DNA from: an uncultured Paracoccaceae bacterium
Lineage (GTDB): Bacteria > Pseudomonadota > Alphaproteobacteria > Rhodobacterales > Rhodobacteraceae
Reading direction: 5' to 3'
NCBI GenBank assembly: GCA_947500135.1
Contig: CANMQX010000015.1
Location: 1-61,854 of the forward strand
DNA length: 61,854 nt
Position numbers and translations under genes: made by a program. Positions 24,887-33,526 of the stretch are shown here, in pieces (positions within the stretch are counted from its first letter, which is position 1; each line of letters starts with the position of its first letter). Below the pieces are notes generated by a model that saw only the letters and a list, made by a program, of their open reading frames with translations, made no database searches and had not been told where the DNA came from.

Positions 24887-25384
24887 TTAGCCAGCTGCCG
24901 CTTTGTTAACGCCGCCTGTAGCAAGCTCGGTCATGGTTCGATCACCTGCGTAGGCGGCATCGAGGCAGTTCTTCAGCGCTACCAAATCATCATCCAGCTC
25001 CAAACGATCGGCGAAAGCGGCAAGAGATCCGTATCCAGCAATCGCATAATGAGTAAGGCGTTGGTACTGCGTGATGATCATTGCATCTTTGGTCGCATCC
25101 TCACCAAAAGATTCTTCCAGGGCATGCGCACGGGCCTCCTTCACAAGACCTTCCATCCCTTTGCAGTGTTCGCCGTTTGGCTCTTCGTCATGTCCAGCCG
25201 AAATCTTCTCAATCGCATTGATGCCGTCTTGAATGCCGCTGGCACCTGCTTGAAGTGCATCGCAAAGGCCGGCGTCGTGCGCAGCCTTCGCCATGTCCTG
25301 AGTGACTTCAAGCGCCTGCTTATTGGCACTGTAGATATCTTTGATCTGTTCGAGATAAAGGTCTTCCAGCGTGTCGATACTCAT
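24887..25384 (-). CDS. YciE/YciF-type ferroxidase-like protein (DUF892)
   Basis: 165 residues beginning MSIDTLEDLYLEQIKDIYSANKQ, the opening of the DUF892/YciF family, a four-helix ferritin-like bundle. Further family segments: GIQDGINAIEKISAGHDEEPNGEHCKGMEGL and MIITQYQRLTHYAIAGYGSL, with Glu, His and Tyr at the di-iron positions. YciE/F proteins are induced by osmotic and envelope stress. A frame start at 25399 is also open; the ATG at 25384 matches the family and has a GATCCT-rather than AGG-rich leader, so the ribosome site is weak. It is convergent with the Crp/Fnr gene, with 3 bp between stops. Confidence 0.9.
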   Translation of the reverse strand: MSIDTLEDLYLEQIKDIYSANKQALEVTQDMAKAAHDAGLCDALQAGASGIQDGINAIEKISAGHDEEPNGEHCKGMEGLVKEARAHALEESFGEDATKDAMIITQYQRLTHYAIAGYGSLAAFADRLELDDDLVALKNCLDAAYAGDRTMTELATGGVNKAAAG

Positions 25385-25577
25385 GTTCGATCCTTTCAAG
25401 ATGAGCCCCCACGCTAACGCGTTTGGGCCACTGAGACAGAGACGATGTAGTGGAGCCTCAGCTGATTGGCCGAATGCTAAACCAGATTAGCGTCTGCGAC
25501 CCGCATCCAAAAATTCCAGCGCCTAAGCTGACCTCAGCAGGGATGACATTCGTCATGCCCAACAGGAGGAGTCACCT

Positions 25578-25646
25578 ATGCACAACGTCTTTTACCTCAT
25601 TGGACTGATTGTCGTCGTCTTGGCCGTCATCCGTCTAGCGTTCTGA
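25578..25646 (+). CDS. 22-residue single-helix membrane peptide
   Basis: ATG with an AGGAGGAG ribosome site opens MHNVFYLIGLIVVVLAVIRL then AF and stop. It is one transmembrane helix, similar in length and text (YxIGxxVVVxAV) to the peptide at 23141-23215. Probably expressed with the operon that starts 20 bp downstream. The function is unknown. Confidence 0.7.
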   Translation: MHNVFYLIGLIVVVLAVIRLAF

Positions 25647-25665
25647 ACCTGAATTGGAGAGAAAC

Positions 25666-26148
25666 ATGTCGACACCAAAAAACTCGGGCCCTATGCCCAT
25701 CCAATCCACAACATCGCAGGCCAAGCAGAAGGCTGGAGAGTTGGCGGATCAGGCAACCACCGCAGCGCGTGATGCTGCGCAAAACGCAGCGTCTGCTGCA
25801 AAGGATCAAGCGGAAACCGCGAAGTCTTCAGTTGCCGATGAGATGTCAGGCGTCGCTGCCGCTCTACGCACAGCAGCAGAAGAAATGCGCAGCGGCTCAC
25901 CCCAAGAACGCACATTCGGTCAGATCGCGGAAGGACTGGCCGATGCGTCAGAGTCCATGCGCAACAAAGACCTCAGCGAAATGGTGCAGGACGTCAGCGC
26001 CTTCGCGCGCAAGAACCCTTTGGTGTTCCTTGGCGGCGCTGCCCTCGTTGGGTTCGCGGCAACACGCTTCGCAAAAGCGTCTCGTCCGGATGACGTGCGT
26101 GCTACGCTCTCGGTGCCAGGAACCGAAACACATGGAGATTTCTCATGA
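25666..26148 (+). CDS. Envelope stress protein, Ala-rich with one TM helix
   Basis: 160 residues from the ATG at 25666 (GGAGA site); the frame is open from 25654. Residues 15-60 are an Ala/Lys/Gln-rich amphipathic helix (AGELADQATTAARDAAQNAASAAKD). A helix near the end reads NPLVFLGGAALVGFAATRFAKAS, the anchor typical of DUF883/'nutrient deprivation-induced' proteins. Its stop overlaps the holin-like gene as ATGA. The three genes from here form the common alphaproteobacterial set of anchor protein, phage-holin family and DUF3618. Confidence 0.75.
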   Translation: MSTPKNSGPMPIQSTTSQAKQKAGELADQATTAARDAAQNAASAAKDQAETAKSSVADEMSGVAAALRTAAEEMRSGSPQERTFGQIAEGLADASESMRNKDLSEMVQDVSAFARKNPLVFLGGAALVGFAATRFAKASRPDDVRATLSVPGTETHGDFS

Positions 26149-26546
26149 GCGGCGGTAACGCAGACAAAAGCGCTGGTAATCTTCTCACAGAAGCGATGAG
26201 CAATGTCAGCGGCTTGGTGCGAAGCGAGGTCGATCTTGCGCGTGCTGAAATCAGCGAGAATATCACCAAAGCAGGTGTTGCGATTGGCATGATTGCAGGA
26301 GCCGCAATCATTGCACTTGTCGCATTAAATGTTTTGGCGGCCGCGCTCGTCGCAGCGCTTACCGAGGTCGGGCTGGACGCTGGGTGGGCTGCCCTCATTG
26401 TTGGGGCTGCTCTCGGCATCATCGCCTTCGTATTAATCGGTAAAGGCGTCAACGACCTCAAACTCTCAAGCCTCGCACCGACAAGGACCGTGAAAAATGT
26501 CCAACGCGATGCCGCAGCCGTGAAGGAAGCCTACGATGACAAATGA
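26145..26546 (+). CDS. Phage holin family (DUF1469-type) membrane protein
   Basis: 133 residues. SNVSGLVRSEVDLARAEISENITKAGVAIGM is the charged lead-in of this family, followed by two hydrophobic helices (GAAIIALVALNVLAAALVAAL, WAALIVGAALGIIAFVLIG). The name comes from fold similarity; the chromosomal versions are envelope-stress proteins and not lysis proteins. It overlaps the previous gene by 4 bp and the next by 11 bp, so all three are co-translated. Confidence 0.85.
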   Translation: MSGGNADKSAGNLLTEAMSNVSGLVRSEVDLARAEISENITKAGVAIGMIAGAAIIALVALNVLAAALVAALTEVGLDAGWAALIVGAALGIIAFVLIGKGVNDLKLSSLAPTRTVKNVQRDAAAVKEAYDDK

Positions 26547-27687
26547 GACACGCAGCCCAAAAGAGATCGAACGCGAGATTGAAGAGCAGCGATCGGATCT
26601 AACCTCCAATCTGGAGGATTTGCAGGATAAGTTCTCCCTCGACACAGTCGTACGTCAAATCAGTGACCAGTTCCGCGAACACGGTGGCGATATGGGGCGC
26701 TCGATCTCCAATCAGGTGAAAGCCAACCCAATCCCACTGGCATTGACCGGCATCGGTTTGGCATGGCTGATGTTCGGGAGTTCTCAGCGGCCCCAGTCCG
26801 AGCCGCGAACCTCTGATGCGTTCGATTACGACAGGTACAGTGACGTTGAGCGCGATTTCCAACGTGACCGCAAGGCACGCGGGCTGCCAAATACTGCGCC
26901 AACCTCATACGGCTCACCGGAGTCTTCAACCCCGTCTTGGGCAGAAGACGATAACTTGGACAATGGCTCATCAGTCAGTCAGAAGCTGGCCACCGGGTTG
27001 GAGACAGCAAAGACCAAGGCATCAGGTGGCGTTGAGGCCGCCAGAGACGGCATAGCAAACGCAAGCACATCTGCACGCGATGCTGCATCTTCTGCCGCGG
27101 CAAAGATCGGAGATGCGGCCGCTTCTGTAAAATCCGCCGTTGGGACGGCCTCCCAATCTGCGAAGGAAAGCATGTCTTCTGCTGGCAGCCGCATCGCAGA
27201 GGGGACTGAAGCCCTTACTGAAGAAGGTCGGCAACGAGTCATCGCAGCTCGTCAAAAAGCTATAGAGTTGCGCCGCTCCGCCGCGCGATCAGTTAATCAG
27301 GGGGCGGATGCCGCCGCTGACTTCTATGATCAGCAGCCGCTTGTCGTTGGCGCGTTGGCTCTCGCCGTCGGAGCAGCCTTGGGTGGTGCTTTGCCTCGCA
27401 CCAAGACGGAAGACGATCTAATGGGGTCTCAAAGTGACGACCTATTCGATCAGGCTGAGCGCATCTTTGAAGAAGAAAAGGCAAAAGCGCTGTCTGTGGC
27501 CGACACTGTAAAAGACGAAGTTAAGGATATTGCGGCTGAGACCAAGGCGGACTTGGACGATGGTGCACCCGGTGACAAGTCTGCAGTTGAGGCAATTGGT
27601 GATATGGCCAAAGACACAGCAAAGCGCGTTACAGACAAAGCAAAGTCAGAGGCGCAGGAAAAGAGTCTTGGCAAGCCAAGGACCTGA
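26536..27687 (+). CDS. DUF3618 domain protein, long Ala-rich form
   Basis: 383 residues. The N-terminus SPKEIEREIEEQRSDLTSNLEDLQDKFS is the DUF3618 domain, followed by NPIPLALTGIGLAWLMFGSS, one transmembrane helix. Residues 150-265 are an Ala/Ser/Lys-rich helical repeat region (ARDAASSAAAKIGDAAASVKSA), resembling LEA-type desiccation proteins. A second helix (PLVVGALALAVGAALGGALP) and an acidic/Lys-rich end follow. Length varies widely in the family. It is probably an inner-membrane protein protecting the envelope, from analogy only. A terminator-like hairpin follows. Confidence 0.8.
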   Translation: MTNETRSPKEIEREIEEQRSDLTSNLEDLQDKFSLDTVVRQISDQFREHGGDMGRSISNQVKANPIPLALTGIGLAWLMFGSSQRPQSEPRTSDAFDYDRYSDVERDFQRDRKARGLPNTAPTSYGSPESSTPSWAEDDNLDNGSSVSQKLATGLETAKTKASGGVEAARDGIANASTSARDAASSAAAKIGDAAASVKSAVGTASQSAKESMSSAGSRIAEGTEALTEEGRQRVIAARQKAIELRRSAARSVNQGADAAADFYDQQPLVVGALALAVGAALGGALPRTKTEDDLMGSQSDDLFDQAERIFEEEKAKALSVADTVKDEVKDIAAETKADLDDGAPGDKSAVEAIGDMAKDTAKRVTDKAKSEAQEKSLGKPRT

Positions 27688-27694
27688 ACCTAGC

Positions 27695-27719
27695 GGGAGG
27701 GGACAACCAGTTCCCTCCC
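27695..27719 (+). terminator. Terminator-like hairpin after DUF3618 gene
   Basis: GGGAGGGGAC pairs with GTTCCCTCCC (one G-U) around a 5-base loop, followed by a pyrimidine-rich stretch (ttcctctcgtc). It lies 8 bp after the stop and 33 bp before the next start, so it may reduce read-through into the YihY gene. Confidence 0.65.
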
Positions 27720-27751
27720 TTCCTCTCGTCTCACATTTCTGAGGATTAGCC

Positions 27752-28696
27752 ATGTCACGTGGACGCAACGCCGAGACCCCAACTGATATCCCGGCTCCCG
27801 GCTGGAAAGACATCGCCTTTCGCTTGAGGGACGAGATCGCCACTGACCGGGTCGGCCTGATTGCTGCGGGTGTGGCTTTCTATGGGTTGTTGGCTCTCTT
27901 CCCGGCCATCACGGCCCTTATCGCGATCAGTGGTCTGTTGGTCGAACCGAGCCAAATCGTCGACCAGTTGGAAAGTCTTTCAGGACTTATGCCAGAGGAA
28001 GTAATTGCAATCGTGACAACCCAAGCGACGTCAGTGGCTGGGTCACGCGAAGGCGGCCTTGGTCTGGCTGCAGTGTTTGGGATCTTGATCGCGCTCTATT
28101 CTGCATCGAAAGGAATGGCGAGCCTTATTGACGGGACCAACGTCGCATATGATGAGGAAGAAAAGCGCGGCTTTATCCGGCTCAAACTGGTTACTTTTGG
28201 ACTAACGCTCTTTCTTATGGTCGGGCTGCTGATCGCGCTGATGGCAACGCTTGGGCTGCCTACGCTTCTCACTATTTTCGAACTTGGTTTTGTGTTTGAG
28301 TTCCTGATGACGGCCGGTCTTTGGGTCGGGCTTTTTTGTCTGACCGTGTGTGGGCTATCCGTCCTCTATCGCTATGCACCATCGCGTGCTGCGCCAGAAT
28401 GGACATGGGCCTCTCCGGGAGCTGTTGTTGCGTGCCTTATCTGGGTGATCGCGTCAGCGGGTTTCGCGTTCTACGTTGGCAACTTTGGATCCTACAATGA
28501 AAGTTTCGGAACGCTAGCCGGCGTGATCGTCCTCCTGATGTGGTTTTGGATTTCGTCCTTCATTATCCTCCTGGGAGCAGAACTGAATGCGGAAATTGAG
28601 GCTCAGACCCGGGTCGATACGACGATTGGTCCAGATGAACCCATGGGGTCGCGCAATGCAGTGAAAGCCGATACCCTCGGCGAGACAAAGACATAG
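27752..28696 (+). CDS. YihY/BrkB-family membrane protein
   Basis: 314 residues, six hydrophobic helices. The family text DRVGLIAAGVAFYGLLALFPAITALIAISGLL near the start and YASFGTLAG-like NESFGTLAGVIVLLMWFWISSFIILLGAELNAEIE near the end are diagnostic for YihY (once called RNase BN or BrkB). They are inner-membrane proteins of unsettled function, possibly transporters. A GAGGA site is 6 bases before ATG. It is followed by a nuclease-fold phosphatase and an AI-2E type transporter on the same strand, with gaps of 18 bp and an overlap. Confidence 0.92.
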   Translation: MSRGRNAETPTDIPAPGWKDIAFRLRDEIATDRVGLIAAGVAFYGLLALFPAITALIAISGLLVEPSQIVDQLESLSGLMPEEVIAIVTTQATSVAGSREGGLGLAAVFGILIALYSASKGMASLIDGTNVAYDEEEKRGFIRLKLVTFGLTLFLMVGLLIALMATLGLPTLLTIFELGFVFEFLMTAGLWVGLFCLTVCGLSVLYRYAPSRAAPEWTWASPGAVVACLIWVIASAGFAFYVGNFGSYNESFGTLAGVIVLLMWFWISSFIILLGAELNAEIEAQTRVDTTIGPDEPMGSRNAVKADTLGETKT

Positions 28697-28714
28697 TGAA
28701 CTGAGGAATATTTA

Positions 28715-29689
28715 TTGCTGAATTGGATATTTTGGGGTGTCACACTCGCCGTTGTCCTGACAACGCTCCTGCCGTTGACGAATAGCGTCGTCTGGTGGGT
28801 ACGCATGTGGGACTTCCCCCGCCTTCACATCGCTGGCATCGCATTGTTGGCACTTCTGGCAAGTACGATGTTTGCGATTCACCTGAAGCCAGTTCTTGCG
28901 ACTGCCTTAGCGAGCGTTCTCATTTACCAAAGTCTGCTGATTTTCCCATACACCCCGCTTGCGCGTACCGAGATCGACCTGACGACCGCGCAAAACGCAT
29001 CCGATACGTTTTCCTTGTTGTCCGTCAATCTGTTGATGGAGAATTCGCGACATGAAGACTTGATCGCGATCATCGAGCGTGAAGACCCAGACGTCTTGCT
29101 TTTGATGGAAACCGATGAAATTTGGAATGACGCTCTGTCAGGGGTTCTCAGCCAGTATCCTACGATAAAGTCTCACATTGCATCTGATCATTATGGACTG
29201 ATTTTCGCCACAAGGTTGCAGACAGCAAAAGCTGATCTGCTTTGGCCAGCCGCCGACGACACACCCGCCATACGCGCTGTGCTGACTTCTCCAAATGGAA
29301 CACAGTTTAACTTCATCGGCCTCCATCCGCGCCCTCCTGTCCCTGGCAACACAACAGCTGTGCGGGACAAACAGATCAAGGACGCAGCCTTGATGACCCA
29401 ATCATCCGAAAGACCTACTATCGTCATGGGCGATTTTAATGACGTGGCCTGGTCTTGGACGACACGAAGGTTCAAACGCTACGGCAATCTGCTTGAACCG
29501 CGCGTCGGACGCGGGATGATCTCAAGCTTTGATGCGCGCTACTGGTTTATGCGGCTTCCGATTGACCAAATTTTTGTGACAGAAAATGTTGGGTTGGTGT
29601 CCTTCAGCCGACTGGAAAGCTTCGGATCCGATCACTTTCCGATGGCTGCGACAGTTTACATCAATGATGGGCGTTTGAGTGATGGATAG
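28715..29689 (+). CDS. Endonuclease/exonuclease/phosphatase family protein with TM anchor
   Basis: 324 residues from a TTG with a GAGGA site. Three N-terminal hydrophobic helices (IFWGVTLAVVLTTLLPL, IAGIALLALLASTMFAI, LATALASVLIYQSLLIF) anchor a metal-dependent hydrolase domain. Motifs: LLSVNLLMEN (Asn), DVLLLMETDEIW (Glu), FIGLHPRPP (His), TIVMGDFNDVAW (Asp, Asn) and FGSDHFPM (Asp-His). The EEP fold cleaves phosphodiesters; the catalytic part probably faces the periplasm. The substrate is unknown. Confidence 0.87.
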   Translation: MLNWIFWGVTLAVVLTTLLPLTNSVVWWVRMWDFPRLHIAGIALLALLASTMFAIHLKPVLATALASVLIYQSLLIFPYTPLARTEIDLTTAQNASDTFSLLSVNLLMENSRHEDLIAIIEREDPDVLLLMETDEIWNDALSGVLSQYPTIKSHIASDHYGLIFATRLQTAKADLLWPAADDTPAIRAVLTSPNGTQFNFIGLHPRPPVPGNTTAVRDKQIKDAALMTQSSERPTIVMGDFNDVAWSWTTRRFKRYGNLLEPRVGRGMISSFDARYWFMRLPIDQIFVTENVGLVSFSRLESFGSDHFPMAATVYINDGRLSDG

Positions 29690-30818
29690 CGAAGAAAATC
29701 AGTCCGTGGTCGCGGAGCGCGACATCAGTCAAAAAGACGCTTTGTTGACGCGGCTTGAAGTGCCGGTTTTTGGCATCTTTTGCCTTCTCCTTTTGCAAGC
29801 AATGGTTTGGGCCAGCGACTTCTTGATACCGGTCACCGCCGCTTGTCTGGGATATTTTGTTTTAAACAAACCACGCCGCTTGTTAGCCAAGGTGGGCGTA
29901 GCGCCAGTCTTTTCAGCAGCTATTTTTACGGGGATGGTGACAGCCTTGATTGTGTTTCTACTGGTGCAACTGAGTGCGCCAACAGCACAATTCATCGAAG
30001 ACCTTCCTTCCCTCATGGACGAAATAAAGGAAAAATTATCTGCAGCAGGCGGCACGCTGGAGGCGATTAAAGATGCCACAGTCGCCGCGGAAGAGATCAT
30101 CGAAGATCAAGACGCCGAAACTGTGGAGGTTGAGGTCGTTTCAAACACCGGGATAGCGGCAACGATTTTCAGTATGGCACCCGGCTTTCTCAGCCGTATT
30201 CTTTTTGCACTGATCTTGTTGTTCTTTTTGATTGCATCTGGTGACATGTTCTTGACCAAGACCGTCCAGAGCTTTGATCGCTTTGCTGACAAAAGGCGCG
30301 CGGTTGAAGTCGTGCACTCGATAGAAGAGAGACTCGGATACTATCTGGGCGGCATATCTCTTATCAATGCCGGGCTTGGCGTCGCAGTAGCCATCGCGAT
30401 GTACATATGGGGGCTGCCGAGCCCAATTCTCTTCGGGTTCATGGCCTTTGGCCTCAACTTTGTCCCATTTCTTGGCGGTCTTTTGGGGGCAACTATCGCG
30501 GCGGCCATTGCATTTGTCAGTCTTGATGGAACGTGGGCAGCTGCTGGCGTGTTTGCGACTTATGTCGTCCTCACATCTATTGAAGGGCAGTTCATTACAC
30601 CGCTCGTCATCTCGCGAAGGATGCGCTTAAACACAACAGTCGTTTTCTTGTTCGTTGCGTTCTTCGCATGGATTTGGTCGATCATTGGAATGATCGTAGC
30701 GCTTCCAATCTTGATCGTGGTCAAGATCGCTTGCGACGAAACGAAATCATTGCGAACCCTAGCCCGGTTCCTCGGCGACATGGATGATGACGCCGCCGGT
30801 ACCTCTATAACAGAGTAG
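29682..30818 (+). CDS. AI-2E/PerM-family transporter
   Basis: 378 residues. Helix pairs at the N-terminus (FGIFCLLLLQAMVWASDFLIPVTAACLGYFVL) and the family core GLPSPILFGFMAFGLNFVPFLGGLLGATIAA with ITPLVISRRMRLNTTVVFLFVAFFAWIWSIIGMIVALPIL define the PerM/YdiK group. These are 7-8 helix exporters named from TqsA, though few transport AI-2; others act in Na+/H+ exchange or osmotic control. The ATG at 29682 overlaps the previous stop. A GTG just upstream at 29679 is also possible. Convergent with glsB-like across a small hairpin (30844-30863). Confidence 0.9.
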   Translation: MDSEENQSVVAERDISQKDALLTRLEVPVFGIFCLLLLQAMVWASDFLIPVTAACLGYFVLNKPRRLLAKVGVAPVFSAAIFTGMVTALIVFLLVQLSAPTAQFIEDLPSLMDEIKEKLSAAGGTLEAIKDATVAAEEIIEDQDAETVEVEVVSNTGIAATIFSMAPGFLSRILFALILLFFLIASGDMFLTKTVQSFDRFADKRRAVEVVHSIEERLGYYLGGISLINAGLGVAVAIAMYIWGLPSPILFGFMAFGLNFVPFLGGLLGATIAAAIAFVSLDGTWAAAGVFATYVVLTSIEGQFITPLVISRRMRLNTTVVFLFVAFFAWIWSIIGMIVALPILIVVKIACDETKSLRTLARFLGDMDDDAAGTSITE

Positions 30819-30856
30819 CAAATTGGCGGCGATTTGAGCCACCAGCTTACTTGAAA

Positions 30857-31111
30857 CTAAGCTTTACGTCGTACAAGGCGAGCCACGTAGATTAAGAGAC
30901 ACGCACCAGCAGCAGCCACGATCAGCTGGCCGATCCATCCACCAAGTGTTGTTCCGACAATCGCGATCAGCAACCAATTCAGGACCAGCGCACCAGCGAT
31001 GCCGATCAGAATATTCATCAGCAGTCCTTGATCTGACTTCATGATTTTCTCTGCAATCCAGCCTGCAAGCGCACCGATGATCAGCGAACCGATCCAACCA
31101 ATTCCAGTCAT
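30857..31111 (-). CDS. GlsB/YeaQ/YmgE-family stress membrane protein
   Basis: 84 residues starting MTGIGWIGSLIIGALAGWIAEKIM with two later helices (LLMNILIGIAGALVLNWLLI, WIGQLIVAAAGACLLIYVARLV). This is the transglycosylase-associated (GlsB/YeaQ) family of three-helix stress proteins. AGGA lies 9 bases before ATG at 31111. The frame happens to stay open for another 825 bp upstream, but that part has no family text and the family start is clear. Confidence 0.92.
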   Translation of the reverse strand: MTGIGWIGSLIIGALAGWIAEKIMKSDQGLLMNILIGIAGALVLNWLLIAIVGTTLGGWIGQLIVAAAGACLLIYVARLVRRKA

Positions 31112-31848
31112 TTGGGTAATCCTATTTTTCTGTTGAGCGCTCCTGCGGACGGCAAGGCAGCGCTCATATGTTCCATGTCTGCATCCGAACGGATAACTGC
31201 CGCCGGGGGACACCAGCGGCAGGGAAATCGTTACCCACAGCGAAGAAGGGGGAAGTCTTTTTCGCGTTGTTCTACCCGCATTTGAGGCAGGGGTATCCCA
31301 ATGCCAGCAAGGTATCATGCGCCATAGGTGTTCGTGGGGGACATTTCTTAATCTGGAATAGTATTTGCCGACTTTCTGAGCCCCGCAAATCAAAGCGACA
31401 GGATTGCTCGCTGCGTGCGCACCCAGCACTTCTGCGATTGGATTATCGTGCTGTTCTCTGCAAGCGCCGCGAAAGGCCGCTCCGTGAAGTGAGGGTAATG
31501 ATACTTCTCGGTTATCGTTACTAAGCCAAGGGGGCGGCGGCTGACCGATGTTCTTTTTGCTGAAATTTAGCTGCCTCTTTGTTGAATCGGTTTGTAAGAT
31601 GCAGCGAGAATGGCCCTGTGCGACGTTTGAGATCCTGCGTGGTAAATTGATTGGGAGAGCGGAATTTTGGGCAGGAGACGAGACAGTTATGCCTCGATTA
31701 ACGCCAATGAGATGCGTGAATTTCAGGATCAGGTTGTGATGCCGCACTGAGTAGGCTCCAACCGGTTCCCCATGATCAAATTGGCGTACCAAATAGATAT
31801 CTGACCCAGATCGCTCGTGACAACAGTCACAATTCTCTTTGCTGTGAA
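31112..31848. other. Long intergenic region, no gene supported
   Basis: 737 bp without a convincing gene. The minus frame of the GlsB-type gene stays open through all of it to 31936, giving Arg/Ser/Pro-rich text (for example PLVSPGGSYPFG) with no ribosome site at any start. Short plus-strand frames likewise lack features. It may be decayed mobile DNA. Confidence 0.45.
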
Positions 31849-32253
31849 ATGCGACTGAGCTTCGCGTTGACAATCGGAGCAGCTTTCGAGCGAAACCTAC
31901 GGTTGTGGCCGGTACTGAGATCGGATGTCTCAGCAAGCAGAATTGAACAAGCCAACCGTCAGGTCTTGCTCAAGTATGTCAGCGATTTAAGAGGCTCGAG
32001 AGTTGCGGCAACGCAGGATGTATGTCTTTTGGAGCTATGGGAACTCGTCCGCGTCGCCAGGCATGGAGATGGACCAGCTGCAAAGCGGCTCAGAGCGTTG
32101 AACGCCGAGTTATGGGCTCATCAGAGTGCCGAAATGCAGGCCGTATCTGACAAAGTAGGGTTAAGAGCATCGAGCATGCGCGTTCAAGACCGAGACTTGA
32201 GCAGGTATTTTGCAGCTGTCGTGACTTTTTGGGAAGCTGTCAGTTGCGGGTGA
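31849..32253 (+). CDS. Hypothetical protein, helical
   Basis: 134 codons. The middle (QANRQVLLKYVSDLRGSRVAATQDVCLLELWELVRVARHGD) has ordinary helical protein composition. The true start may be internal, since no ribosome site is clear. Not recognised. It lies in a region of decayed mobile DNA, so it could be a remnant. Confidence 0.4.
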   Translation: MRLSFALTIGAAFERNLRLWPVLRSDVSASRIEQANRQVLLKYVSDLRGSRVAATQDVCLLELWELVRVARHGDGPAAKRLRALNAELWAHQSAEMQAVSDKVGLRASSMRVQDRDLSRYFAAVVTFWEAVSCG

Positions 32254-32301
32254 TACTCAACCAGGAGGGCGGAAGTATTGTATAATACACCTTACAAACC
32301 G

Positions 32302-33057
32302 TCAGTAATTGACCTGTTCGAAGCCGTAGTTCCCATCGTAGTCACGCCAATCAACGAAGACCGATCGATGGTAAATGCTCGGGCAATTGTACCCCCATCG
32401 TTCAAGACCAGTATGCGCTTCGGGTAGAGCTGTTGGAGCAGATCGAGCCCATGAAAACTCTCCCTGGGTTCCGTAGGTTCCGAGGTAAACAGTTGCGGAT
32501 CGGTTACAATCTCCGTCACGGCCAGACTCGTTTTGGCGTGCGTATCGGACATCATAGACGCGGATTGAGCGTACAAAGTTGAATTCGGGGCCGCTTATAT
32601 CGATGTCGGCGCGGTCTTGGACCAACTGGAACGCAAATCCTTCCGGAAGTAGGTGAGGGTTTGGTTCTGCAAGATTCACAACGGCATTTTCAGTAGGCAG
32701 AGGTTCGACGGCGGGCGAAAAGAGCGGCCGCGGGCGATCTCGCTGATAGAATAGAATTTCGTAGAGACGACTTCGGTCATCCGATGGCATTACAGGGAGA
32801 TAGGAAGTGCCCATCGGGCACCGCCAGATCTGTAGTGGCGGTTCCACGGGCCAAGGCGTGATCCGGCGGATGAATTCGGCACGTGCGCGGGCGCATGGAA
32901 CTGATGTAGGCCAGCCACCAGATAGGCACAGCAGAATTGCACAGTCGATCTGGTATGTTTGAGCCTGCACACGATTAGCGGTGCCAATGAACGAGCCGAC
33001 CAATACAAGTGTGAACAAAGTTGTGTATGTTCGGATTGTGCGAAGCATTTGAAGCAT
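32302..33057 (-). CDS. Exported protein of unknown function, related to decayed copy at 47.6-48.3 kb
   Basis: 251 residues with a signal peptide (MLQMLRTIRTYTTLFTLVLV to about VQAQ, residue 33). The mature part has Cys at LLCLSGGW, VPCARAR, WRCP, DGDCNRS and YNCPS and could form disulfides. It has conserved-looking blocks DISGPEFNFVRSIRVYDVRYA and YHRSVFVDWRDYDG. I do not recognise the family. A diverged, broken homologue lies at 47612-48255 in front of the VirB cluster, which suggests a link to the secretion region. No membrane helix beyond the signal. The start at 33057 is chosen because it gives the full signal peptide. Confidence 0.65.
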   Translation of the reverse strand: MLQMLRTIRTYTTLFTLVLVGSFIGTANRVQAQTYQIDCAILLCLSGGWPTSVPCARARAEFIRRITPWPVEPPLQIWRCPMGTSYLPVMPSDDRSRLYEILFYQRDRPRPLFSPAVEPLPTENAVVNLAEPNPHLLPEGFAFQLVQDRADIDISGPEFNFVRSIRVYDVRYARQNESGRDGDCNRSATVYLGTYGTQGEFSWARSAPTALPEAHTGLERWGYNCPSIYHRSVFVDWRDYDGNYGFEQVNY

Positions 33058-33194
33058 CTCAGTGGGGAGGGTGCAAACAGTATGGCTCCATTAGTATATT
33101 ATTGCAACACTAGATATATCTTTGATCTGTTGCAACCAAGTAGAAATGTCACCGGGTTTGCAAAGCAGAAGTGTCATCCTGGGTGCAGACGGGA

Positions 33195-33247
33195 GCAAGG
33201 CTTAGCAGCCCGGAGACCTCAAATATCGCAGGGCTGAAAAGCCTTGC
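33195..33247 (-). terminator. Two-step stem-loop after the IS passenger gene
   Basis: GCAAGGCTT (33195-33203) pairs with AAGCCTTGC (33239-33247), and inside it AGCCC pairs with GGGCT. It starts 4 bp past the stop of the minus-strand passenger gene. No T run follows, so termination is plausible but not certain. Confidence 0.45.
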
Positions 33248-33250
33248 GGG

Positions 33251-33523
33251 TCAGTCCTCAACAACCTCAATTCGCCATGTTGCGCCCGGCATAGGGTCCT
33301 CATCGTCTTCGCCAATTCGGGACTTTTCGGTAAGCTGTTCGATCAGTCTTAGCGCCAGTGAAAACGACTGGATTGGATCGATGCCGTAAATCTTCTTTTC
33401 TTCGATATGACCTTTGATCGAGACAACGGCGTAATAGTCGTCCTCACCACTTTGACTGCCGTCAGATGAGATTGTCGCCTCGACAGTTTCGCCTGAAACG
33501 ATTTGCAGTTTTATTGGCTTCAT
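33251..33523 (-). CDS. Small protein inside the IS element (possibly DUF6968-like)
   Basis: 90 residues (MKPIKLQIVSGETVEATISS, then KIYGIDPIQSFSLALRLIEQL). The pattern of beta strands followed by G-x-D-x-x-Q-x-x-x-L-A-L-x-x-I resembles DUF6968-type proteins, sometimes tied to immunity functions, but this is a weak match by eye. The ATG lies 3 bp after the transposase stop, so it is expressed with the transposase, and it lies between that stop and the IS end. It may be a passenger gene. Confidence 0.5.
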   Translation of the reverse strand: MKPIKLQIVSGETVEATISSDGSQSGEDDYYAVVSIKGHIEEKKIYGIDPIQSFSLALRLIEQLTEKSRIGEDDEDPMPGATWRIEVVED

Positions 33524-33526
33524 CTA

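Noticed and set aside
30857..31936. 359-residue protein ending in GlsB
   Set aside because: The GlsB family start at 31111 has a ribosome site; the upstream extension has no family features. Kept only as a low-interest finding.
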